A stretch of DNA of 8,676 nucleotides from Chloroflexota bacterium (GTDB taxonomy: Bacteria > Chloroflexota > Dehalococcoidia > GIF9 > UBA5629), in contig JAPLHM010000290.1 of NCBI GenBank assembly GCA_026389635.1, positions 1 to 8,676 on the forward strand, given 5' to 3'. Within the stretch, counting starts at the first letter, position 1. Every line of letters starts with the position of its first letter. Positions 1 through 5,448 of this stretch are shown here, one piece after another. Under the pieces are notes generated by a model. That model worked only from the letters and a program-made list of their open reading frames with translations, ran no database searches and had not been told where the DNA came from. The position numbers were made by a program, and so were the translations under genes.

Positions 1-1
1 G

Positions 2-727
2 GGATCTGCCCTGTACATCGACTTCAGCTTTGCCGACAACACCGACTTCAACTCCCGATTCATCATGACAGACGCGGGGCTGCTGCAGCTGACTGGAGCT
101 GCCAACTTCGCCTACACTGGGTCCGGAAACGTCGGAATCGGAACAGCTAGTGCTACAGACAAGCTTACGATCGAGGGAGCGACGGGGAATCTCATCGCCT
201 GCTATCCCGGCGCCGCACGAACTCCCGGCAGTGCGGTATTCCGAGTGGAGAGCGATGGGGATACGTACGCCGACGGGTCTGTGTACGCCCACGACTTCAT
301 CACCACGAGCGGCGGCGCCGATGTGGCGGAGCGCATCAACATCAGCGAATGGGTTGAAGCCGGGAACGTCGTCGAGATCGACCCTGAGCATCCTGGCTTC
401 TTCCGCAAGTCGGCGGGAGCGTACAGCACGCGAGTTGGGGGCATCGTCTCTACGTCACCGGGCGTCGTGCTGGGGCAGCGTGCGAACTCGGAGAGCGATC
501 CATGGGATGACACGCGCCCCGTGATGGCCATCGCGGGGCGCGTCCCCGTGAAGGTAACGACCGAGAACGGCCCTATTGCGGTTGGAGATCTCCTCGTTGC
601 GTCATCGACGCCAGGCGTTGCCATGAAGGGCGATCCTGCGACCTCGAGCGGTTGCGTCGTCGGGAAGGCGATGGAGCCCCTTGCCGAGGGCGAAGGAGTG
701 ATGATGGCGCAGGTGATGCTGCGCTAG
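2..727 (+). CDS. C-terminal part of a surface/appendage-like protein with G2 (IMC)-like domain; 5' end outside window
   Basis: The frame is open from base 2 to the TAG at 725-727, so this is the last 241 residues of a longer protein. The first Met (base 65) is internal, because the frame upstream of it also reads as protein. Seen: a NVGIGT...TDKLTIEG segment (bases about 128-178), typical of the repeats before C-terminal domains in tail-fibre-like and surface proteins. It is followed by a compact domain with GGADVAERI, VGGIVSTSPGVVLG, AGRVPVKV, GPIAVGDLLVASSTPGVAMKG and GCVVGKAMEPL. This resembles the Peptidase_G2/IMC autoproteolytic domain of phage appendage proteins and many bacterial proteins annotated as hypothetical. 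Known: some such domains cleave themselves or act as assembly chaperones. Inferred: a secreted or surface appendage. I could not identify catalytic residues. It is probably unrelated to the rhamnose operon, from which the insertion sequence separates it. Confidence 0.72.
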   Translation, partial: GSALYIDFSFADNTDFNSRFIMTDAGLLQLTGAANFAYTGSGNVGIGTASATDKLTIEGATGNLIACYPGAARTPGSAVFRVESDGDTYADGSVYAHDFITTSGGADVAERINISEWVEAGNVVEIDPEHPGFFRKSAGAYSTRVGGIVSTSPGVVLGQRANSESDPWDDTRPVMAIAGRVPVKVTTENGPIAVGDLLVASSTPGVAMKGDPATSSGCVVGKAMEPLAEGEGVMMAQVMLR

Positions 728-740
728 CAATCTGTTGATC

Positions 741-762
741 TTCACTCCCCGTCACCGACCCT
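741..762 (+). repeat. Left imperfect terminal inverted repeat of the IS
   Basis: This segment pairs imperfectly with 2010-2033. Shared blocks are CACT, CCCC and CGA(C/A)CCT. It lies 35 bases before the first in-frame ATG of the transposase remnant. The pairing is degenerate, as expected for an old element, so the call is moderate. Confidence 0.45.
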
Positions 763-796
763 GGTACGCTGTCGTGGACAAGAGGGGGAGTTGACG

Positions 797-1996
797 ATGT
801 CGATGTGACGACGCGAAGCGAGTCAAGGGTCGATGTGGATTGCCCAGAACGAGATCCAGAGGGGAGCGGGGCACCGGTTCTACGACAAGCTCAATGAGCT
901 TCTGCGGGAGGCCGGGTTTGACCGGAAGGCCGAACAGCTTTGCGCCCCGTACTTCGATCCGGACCACACCCCGGGGCGCCGGTCAATCGCGCCGGGGGTG
1001 TACTCCCGCACGCACCTGATCGGGTACTTCGAGGGGATCGAGTCGGAGCGAGGAATCGAGTGGCGATGTGCCGACTCGATGTCGTTGCGTGAGCTCTTGG
1101 GGCTGAAACTGACGGAGCGGGTACCCGATCACTCGACGCTGTCGAAGATGCGAGTGCAGCTGCCGTTGGAGGTTCACCAGCAGGCGTTTGTTTTGATCTT
1201 GGGGATCGTCGAGCGGAAGGGTCTGCTGCGCGGGCGGGTGAGCGGAGTGGATTCGACGTTCCTGCGTGCAGATGCGTCGATGAAGGCGATCGTTCGTCGG
1301 GACACGTAAAGAGAGCTACCCGCAGTTCATCCAGCGGTTGGCGGAAGAGAGCGGGATGGAGCGCCCGACGGAAGAGGATGCGCGGCGGTTCGATCGGAGC
1401 CGGAGGCCGAAGAAAACCTCCAGCGGGTACGTAGCATGGACGCAGCGGAGGATGGGGACGACGACAACGGCTTGCCTGGAGGTTTGCCAACGGAGGGCGC
1501 AACAGAGGGCACGCGAGCCTTGGTCGCGGACAAGGGGTACAACAAAGCTGTGCTGCTGCGACGGCTGAGGGAGAAGGGATACAACAGCTACATCCCGGAA
1601 CGTCGACAAGGGGGCAAGCGCCGGTGGACGGACAAGGGAGGACGAGAGACGGCAGTGGCGTTCTACGAGAACCGAGCCCGAGTGAAGCGGAAGAAGGGGA
1701 GGCGTCTTCAGCGCAAGCGCGGTGAGCTGCTCGAACGGACGTTTGCCCACATCTACGAAACGGGAGGGGCAAGACGTACACGGCTGCGAGGCAGAGAGAA
1801 CGTGAACAAACGCTACCTGTTGCAGGCGAGTGCAGCGAACCTTGGGCTGGCGATGCGGAGTCTGCTCGGTCAAGCCACGCCGCGGGGCTTGGCGGAGTCC
1901 GCGAGCCGCCCCCTGCTTGCCACTTTGTGTTGCATCTGCCATCGGGGGACCCTCTTGGAGATGGTATGGCGGCGATGCGGATTGTTGACAGAGTAG
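797..1996 (+). pseudogene. Broken DDE transposase (early stop, frameshifts, internal deletion)
   Basis: Three frames together give one transposase. Part 1 (frame of 833-1309) has the N-terminal domain (GVYSRTHLIGYFEGIESERG, WRCADSMSLRELLGL, PDHSTLSKMR) and the first catalytic Asp in SGVDSTFLRADASMKAIVRRDT. A TAA at 1307-1309 then interrupts it. Homology resumes one base out of register at 1311 (ESYPQFIQRLAEESGMERP, DARRFDR, KKTSS) and runs to about 1480. A second shift leads into the frame of 1436-1996, with ALVADKGYNKAVLLRRL, YIPERR, the ELLERTFAHIYETGGARR catalytic-Glu region and RENVNKRYL. From recalled relatives, about 35-40 residues are missing after KKTSS (near 1422), including the segment with the second catalytic Asp. 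The likely native start, ATG 797, meets an in-frame TGA at 806-808. Between that stop and Met 833, the codons read RREASQGS, like the usual N-terminus of this family. Non-functional. Confidence 0.85.
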
Positions 1997-2009
1997 CCCG
2001 GATCGCGGA

Positions 2010-2033
2010 AGGTTCGTTACAGGGGAGAGTGGA
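2010..2033 (-). repeat. Right imperfect terminal inverted repeat of the IS
   Basis: The complement reads TCCACTCTCCCCTGTAACGA followed by ACCT and aligns with the left end at 741-762. It ends only 8 bases before the wzm ATG. The purine-rich AGGGGAG at 2021-2027 inside it is the only ribosome-binding-like sequence upstream of wzm. Confidence 0.45.
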
Positions 2034-2041
2034 CACACGGC

Positions 2042-2830
2042 ATGACCGGTCTGGAGCACGTTCTTCGGAACGCAGTTCGGCAGCGGTGGCTCATCGTTGA
2101 GCTGACGAAGAGAGAGCTGAAACTGCGCTACCGCAATTCGTTCCTCGGTTTCCTGTGGACGCTTGCCAATCCGCTCGTCTTCATGGTCGTTTACACACTG
2201 GTGTTCTCGTACTTCCTCAAGATCGGGACCGCCAACTACCCGGCGTTCCTGGTCACAGGGCTGCTGCCGTGGATGATGTGGTTCAGCGACTCCGTAATCG
2301 CGGGTACATCGTGTCTTGTTGATCACGGTGCGTTTCTTCGCAGTTCGGTCTTTCCATCGGATGTCCTGCCGATTGTCGCTGTGTGCACGGGGATGATGAA
2401 CTATATCTTTGCGTTGCCGGTCATGCTGCTGCTTGTGCTATTCTTCCAGATAGACCTGGGATGGAGCCTGTTGGCGCTTCCCGTCGTCATGGCGACCCAG
2501 TTCCTTTTGACGCTAGGAATTGTCTTCCTGACCTCGACGATCAACGTCTTTGTCCGAGACATGCGGTACCTGATCGGCCACTTCCTCATGATTGCGGTCT
2601 TCATGACGCCCGTCATGTACGACTTCTCTTCCCTCCCGGCGCGGTTTCAGAGGATCCTCGCGCTGAACCCACTGGCGGTCATCATCAACTCGTATCGAAA
2701 CGTCTTCTTCTACAATGCCTGGCCGAGCTGGAGGGGTCTTGGATGCGTTGCCCTCCTGGCGGTCGTGCTCATCGCGGGCGCGACGCAGATCTTTGACCGC
2801 AACCGCGAGGTCTTCCCGGAGTACCTATGA
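2042..2830 (+). CDS. wzm: ABC-2 type polysaccharide export permease (Wzm/RfbD-like)
   Basis: This 262-residue inner-membrane protein would form the channel half of an ABC exporter that moves lipid-linked polysaccharide (O-antigen or similar) to the periplasm. Seen: a cytoplasmic N-terminus with the family motif KRELKLRYRNSFLGFLW (residues 23-39), then about six hydrophobic segments near 34-58, 66-88, 108-135, 142-168, 178-193 and 232-250. The conserved INVFVRDMRYL (167-177) and LNPLAVIINSYRN (208-220) are also present. Length is normal for the family. ATG 2042 is the only start between the in-frame stop at 1994-1996 and the motif. Its possible Shine-Dalgarno, AGGGGAG at 2021-2027, is rather far away (14 bases) and lies in the IS end. 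The stop overlaps the wzt start as ATGA, which fits translational coupling to its ATPase. The name wzm rests on position and motifs. A teichoic-acid (TagG-like) or capsule permease is the alternative. Confidence 0.93.
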   Translation: MTGLEHVLRNAVRQRWLIVELTKRELKLRYRNSFLGFLWTLANPLVFMVVYTLVFSYFLKIGTANYPAFLVTGLLPWMMWFSDSVIAGTSCLVDHGAFLRSSVFPSDVLPIVAVCTGMMNYIFALPVMLLLVLFFQIDLGWSLLALPVVMATQFLLTLGIVFLTSTINVFVRDMRYLIGHFLMIAVFMTPVMYDFSSLPARFQRILALNPLAVIINSYRNVFFYNAWPSWRGLGCVALLAVVLIAGATQIFDRNREVFPEYL

Positions 2831-3597
2831 GCGTGCAAGTTGAGTTCAGGAATGTCTCGAAGTCGTTTCGGAAGCTGACGTTGGGAGGGCACACGACGCT
2901 GAAGGACCTTCTTACCCGTGGGGTGAGGGCCTTCGACGGACAGGTGCGGGAGCGTAGATTCACCGCTCTCCACGACGTCAGCTTCACGGTGGAGCGGGGC
3001 AAGGTGCTCGGGATCATCGGGCCGAATGGCGCTGGGAAGAGCACGCTTCTCAAGCTGGTTGCCGGCATCTACAACCCAACATCGGGGCAGATCCGCGTAG
3101 ACGGCCGCGTCTCGGCCCTCCTCAATCTTGGCGTCGGTTTCCACCCCGACCTCACCGGACGGGAGAACGTCTACATCAGCGGGCTCGCTCTGGGACTCAG
3201 CCGTTCGCGGATCCGCGCGCTTCTTGGCGAGATTACGCACTTCGCCGAACTCGAAGCGTTCATCGACGCACCCGTTCGGACCTACTCCTCGGGCATGTTC
3301 ATGCGGCTCGCGTTCTCCGTCGCCGTCAATGTGGATCCCGACATCCTTCTACTGGACGAAGTTCTCTCCGTCGGGGACACCAACTTCACGGCCAAGAGCA
3401 AGGCACGCATCGAGGAGTTCAAGACAGCGGGGAAGACCATTCTCTTCGTGAGCCATGACCTCCGGACTGTGCAGAACTGGTGTCACACCGTGCTTTGGCT
3501 CGAGCACGGGAGCGTCGAGCGGTACGGCGAGGCCGCCGCAGTTGTCGGTGCATACCGCAGTCATTACCATGTAGGCGCGGAGGTGCCATCAGCATGA
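2827..3597 (+). CDS. wzt: ABC polysaccharide exporter ATPase (Wzt/TagH/KpsT-like)
   Basis: This 256-residue ATPase would power the Wzm channel from the cytoplasmic face. Seen: Walker A GPNGAGKST (residues 65-73), the polysaccharide-exporter hallmark LNLGVGFHPDLTGRENVY (99-116) in place of a usual Q-loop, signature YSSGM (153-157), Walker B DILLLDEV (172-179) with SVGD after it, and the switch His in VSHD (His210). The 20-residue stretch before residue 45 includes the extra basic segment common in this subfamily. The protein ends about 45 residues after the switch His. It therefore lacks the C-terminal carbohydrate-binding domain of the long Wzt proteins that recognise capped glycan ends (E. 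coli O9a type). Inferred: cap-independent export, as in short Wzt or KpsT-like systems. It overlaps wzm by 4 nt at the start and rfbA by 4 nt at the end (both ATGA). Confidence 0.94.
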   Translation: MSVQVEFRNVSKSFRKLTLGGHTTLKDLLTRGVRAFDGQVRERRFTALHDVSFTVERGKVLGIIGPNGAGKSTLLKLVAGIYNPTSGQIRVDGRVSALLNLGVGFHPDLTGRENVYISGLALGLSRSRIRALLGEITHFAELEAFIDAPVRTYSSGMFMRLAFSVAVNVDPDILLLDEVLSVGDTNFTAKSKARIEEFKTAGKTILFVSHDLRTVQNWCHTVLWLEHGSVERYGEAAAVVGAYRSHYHVGAEVPSA

Positions 3598-4472
3598 AGG
3601 GAATTGTCCTCGCCGGCGGGCGGGCCACGCGGCTGTATCCGTTGACGAGAGTCTGCTCCAAGCAACTTCTGCCAATCTACGACAAGCCCATGGTGTACTA
3701 CCCGCTGTCCGTGCTGATGCTGGCCGGCATCCGGGAGTTCCTGCTGATCTCCACTCCCGAAGCGTTGCCGCACTTCGAGCAACTCTTCGGGACCGGGAGA
3801 GAGCTGGGCCTTAGCATCCAGTATCAACCGCAGGCGAAGCCACGGGGCATTGCCGAGGCGTTCATCCTAGGCGAGTCGTTTATCGAGAACGAACCTGTGG
3901 CGCTCGTCCTCGGGGACAACCTCTTCTTCGGCCACGGCCTTCCCGATCTCTTGGCTTCCGGGGTGGACAGCATCGAGCGTGACCGAGGCGCCGTCGTCTT
4001 TGGCTATCACGTGCCCGACCCGGAACGCTACGGAGTCGTCGAATTCTCCAAGGATGGCCGGGTTCTATCCATCGAGGAGAAGCCCAAGACTCCTCGCTCG
4101 AACTTCGCGGTCACGGGCCTGTACTTCTACGACCGCGAGGTCGTCGAGATTGCCAAGAGCCTTGCCCCCTCGGCTCGGGGCGAGCTGGAGATCACGGACG
4201 TCAACAAGGAGTACCTGCGAGCGGGTCGGCTCAAGGTCGAGTTGCTCGGGCGTGGCTTTGCCTGGCTCGACACGGGCACTCACCAGAGTCTCCTGGAGGC
4301 AGCGCAGTTCGTCGCCACGCTGGAGCATCGACAATCCTTCAAGATTGGCTGTATTGAGGAGATCGCTTATCGACAGGGGTACATCACGCGTGAGCAGTTG
4401 CGCTCTCTGGGACAGGGACTGGCGGGGACCGAGTACGGCTCCTATCTATGCGAGATCGCGGAGGAAGAATGA
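3594..4472 (+). CDS. rfbA: Glucose-1-phosphate thymidylyltransferase (RmlA)
   Basis: It catalyses glucose-1-phosphate + dTTP to dTDP-glucose + PPi, the first and usually feedback-regulated step to dTDP-L-rhamnose, in the cytoplasm. Seen: N-terminal nucleotide-binding MKGIVLAGGRATRLYPLT, SKQLLPIYDKPMVYYPLS, metal-binding LGDN (Asp108), EEKPK with the catalytic Lys163, ELEITDVNKEYL (197-208) and WLDTGT with the second metal Asp226. The length, 292 residues, is normal. ATG 3594 was chosen over the upstream in-frame ATG 3480 because it begins exactly at the conserved MKGI, overlaps the wzt stop as ATGA, and gives the usual length. The extra 38 residues upstream are just wzt read in another frame. 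The usual GGSGTR loop reads GGRATR here. This Gly-to-Ala variant is known among sugar nucleotidyltransferases and is probably harmless. Confidence 0.97.
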   Translation: MKGIVLAGGRATRLYPLTRVCSKQLLPIYDKPMVYYPLSVLMLAGIREFLLISTPEALPHFEQLFGTGRELGLSIQYQPQAKPRGIAEAFILGESFIENEPVALVLGDNLFFGHGLPDLLASGVDSIERDRGAVVFGYHVPDPERYGVVEFSKDGRVLSIEEKPKTPRSNFAVTGLYFYDREVVEIAKSLAPSARGELEITDVNKEYLRAGRLKVELLGRGFAWLDTGTHQSLLEAAQFVATLEHRQSFKIGCIEEIAYRQGYITREQLRSLGQGLAGTEYGSYLCEIAEEE

Positions 4473-5014
4473 GCTTTGTGTTCCTGCCGCAGGCAATCCC
4501 CGACGTCGTCCTCATCGAGCCGAGGATCCATGGGGATGAGCGTGGCTACTTCCTCGAGGTGTACAAGGAGAGTGCCTACGCTTCGCTGGACGTGCGCTTC
4601 GTCCAAGAGAACCAGTCCCTTTCTCGCCGCGGCGTGTTGCGTGGCATCCACTTCCAACAAGCTCCCAAGGCTCAGGGAAAGCTCGTTCGGGTGACCTCCG
4701 GAGAGATCCTCGACGTCGCCGTCGACCTGCGAGCAGGCTCTCCAACCTTCGCACAACACGTGGCAGCAGTGCTATCCGATGAGAACCACCGACTACTCTA
4801 CATCCCCCCCGGGTTCGGACACGCGTTCTACGTGCAGAGCGACACAGCCACAGTGATCTACCTGACAACCGAGGAGTACGATCCTGAACTGGACGCAGGG
4901 ATCCTGTGGTCCGATCCCGACCTTCGGATCCCGTGGCCTGATCAGAAGCCTATAGTCTCAAAGAAGGATGCCGCACTGCCGACGCTGAGGCAGGTTCTCG
5001 GTCCTGGCTCCTAG
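4469..5014 (+). CDS. rfbC: dTDP-4-dehydrorhamnose 3,5-epimerase (RmlC)
   Basis: It epimerises C3 and C5 of dTDP-4-keto-6-deoxyglucose, the third step of dTDP-L-rhamnose synthesis. Seen: a cupin fold with FLEVYKESAY, ENQSLSRRGVLRGIHFQ containing the catalytic base His61, GEILDVAVDLR (Asp82), YIPPGFGHAFYV (His118), the likely catalytic acid Tyr131 in VIYLTTEEY, and the closing GILWSDPDLRIPWP and SKKD motifs. ATG 4469 overlaps the rfbA stop as ATGA and gives the usual length (181 residues). An in-frame ATG at 4448 would add seven residues inside rfbA and is less likely. The oddity is at the 3' end: the final codons (VLGPGS) and the TAG stop are made of the 7-bp repeat array that starts at 4992, so the C-terminus appears remodelled by the neighbouring cassette. 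Confidence 0.96.
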   Translation: MSFVFLPQAIPDVVLIEPRIHGDERGYFLEVYKESAYASLDVRFVQENQSLSRRGVLRGIHFQQAPKAQGKLVRVTSGEILDVAVDLRAGSPTFAQHVAAVLSDENHRLLYIPPGFGHAFYVQSDTATVIYLTTEEYDPELDAGILWSDPDLRIPWPDQKPIVSKKDAALPTLRQVLGPGS

Positions 5015-5040
5015 GTTCTAGTTTCGAGAGACGAGTGCCG
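4992..5040 (+). repeat. Left heptanucleotide repeat array (4 clear units plus 3 diverged)
   Basis: Seven-base units are directly visible: AGGTTCT (4992), CGGTCCT (4999), GGCTCCT (5006) and AGGTTCT (5013). Three diverged units of form AGNNNCG follow: AGTTTCG (5020), AGAGACG (5027) and AGTGCCG (5034). The first three clear units lie in the rfbC end, and the rfbC stop falls at 5012-5014. The array has the opposite orientation to the larger array at 5464-5561. CTAGGTTCT (5011-5019) is a perfect complement of 5527-5535, and GGTCCTGG (5000-5007) of 5553-5560. Confidence 0.8.
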
Positions 5041-5066
5041 ACGCGACGAAGAACGTGGAGGTTCAC

Positions 5067-5073
5067 GAGGTGA
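5067..5073 (+). promoter_or_regulatory. Ribosome binding site deciding a GTG start
   Basis: GAGGTGA lies 6 bases before GTG 5080. An in-frame TGA at 5071-5073 excludes any earlier start, so the GTG is the first start that the frame allows. Homology to the family begins within a few residues. Confidence 0.6.
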
Positions 5074-5079
5074 TGGAGA

Positions 5080-5448
5080 GTGAGTGACTTCACCGAACTC
5101 GACGTGTGGAAGAAAGCGCACGGACTTGTGCTTGAGATCTACAAGCTCACCGCTGGCTTCCCTAGGGAAGAACGGTTCCGACTCACGGATCAACTCTGCC
5201 GTTCGGCCTCTTCGATTCCGGCGAACATCGCGGAGGGGAAGGGCCGCAAGTCGCGAAAGGAGTACGTCCAGTTCCTGTACACCGCGCGTGGGTCACTGGA
5301 AGAGACGAGGTACCACCTGATCCTGGCCAGGGACCTGGATTATCTTGCTCCTGCTCACTCGACCGAGCTCCTGGAACGCTACGATGAGGTTGGGAGAATG
5401 TTGAATGGCCTGATAAACTCATTGAAGGGGCGTACTCCTGATGCCTAA
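5080..5448 (+). CDS. Four-helix-bundle protein (23S rRNA intervening-sequence/S23 family, Avd-like)
   Basis: This 122-residue protein belongs to the TIGR02436-type four-helix-bundle family. The family includes proteins encoded in 23S rRNA intervening sequences and the Avd accessory protein of diversity-generating retroelements. Seen: FTELDVWKKAHGLVLEIYKLT (helix 1), FPREERFRLTDQLCRSASSIPANIAEGKGRKS (helix 2 and the family signature), EYVQFLYTARGSLEETRYHLILARDLDYL (helix 3), then a last amphipathic helix. Length and start (GTG with a good Shine-Dalgarno) are normal. No reverse transcriptase or variable repeat lies nearby, so a retroelement role is not supported. It has no known part in rhamnose synthesis, yet sits between rfbC and rfbB, flanked by inverted arrays of a 7-bp repeat. 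Its last 8 bases overlap the rfbB start. Inferred: a passenger cassette. The molecular function is unknown, although pentameric nucleic-acid-binding bundles are known in the family. Confidence 0.9.
   Translation: MSDFTELDVWKKAHGLVLEIYKLTAGFPREERFRLTDQLCRSASSIPANIAEGKGRKSRKEYVQFLYTARGSLEETRYHLILARDLDYLAPAHSTELLERYDEVGRMLNGLINSLKGRTPDA

Larger units (their letters stand above)
741..2033 (+). mobile_element. Degenerate insertion sequence (IS1182/IS5-like DDE element)
   Basis: The element fills the gap between the surface-protein stop (727) and the wzm start (2042). It carries one broken DDE transposase gene. Its edges are set by an imperfect inverted repeat, TTCACTCCCCGTC... on the left and the complement of ...ACAGGGGAGAGTGGA on the right. 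They match at about 15 of 22 aligned positions with a 2-base gap. No target-site duplication can be seen, so the exact edges are uncertain by several bases. The IS family name rests on recalled transposase sequence features, not a search. The element cannot move on its own because its transposase is destroyed. Confidence 0.7.

Noticed and set aside
1985..2021. A complete sigma-70 promoter from TTGACA at 1985
   Set aside because: No acceptable -10 hexamer occurs 16-18 bases downstream. The closest candidate, GTTACA (2016-2021), is 25 bases away. It is kept only as part of a finding.
891..2326. Long open frames on the minus strand across the IS and the start of wzm (for example 891-2036 and 1316-2326)
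   Set aside because: Their translations are low-complexity Pro/Ser/Arg-rich with no motif and lie opposite recognisable coding sequence, as expected for shadow frames in GC-rich DNA.
3480..3593. Upstream extension of RfbA to ATG 3480
   Set aside because: It would overlap wzt by over 100 bases and precede the conserved MKGIVLAGG start. The extra residues are an out-of-frame reading of wzt.
3621..3641. GGRATR in place of GGSGTR in RfbA as a sign of inactivity
   Set aside because: Ala at this position occurs in other sugar nucleotidyltransferases, and all metal-binding and catalytic residues are present.
5080..5448. Diversity-generating retroelement, suggested by the Avd-like four-helix-bundle protein
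   Set aside because: No reverse transcriptase, template repeat or variable repeat is visible in the window. The wider four-helix-bundle family is far more common than DGRs.
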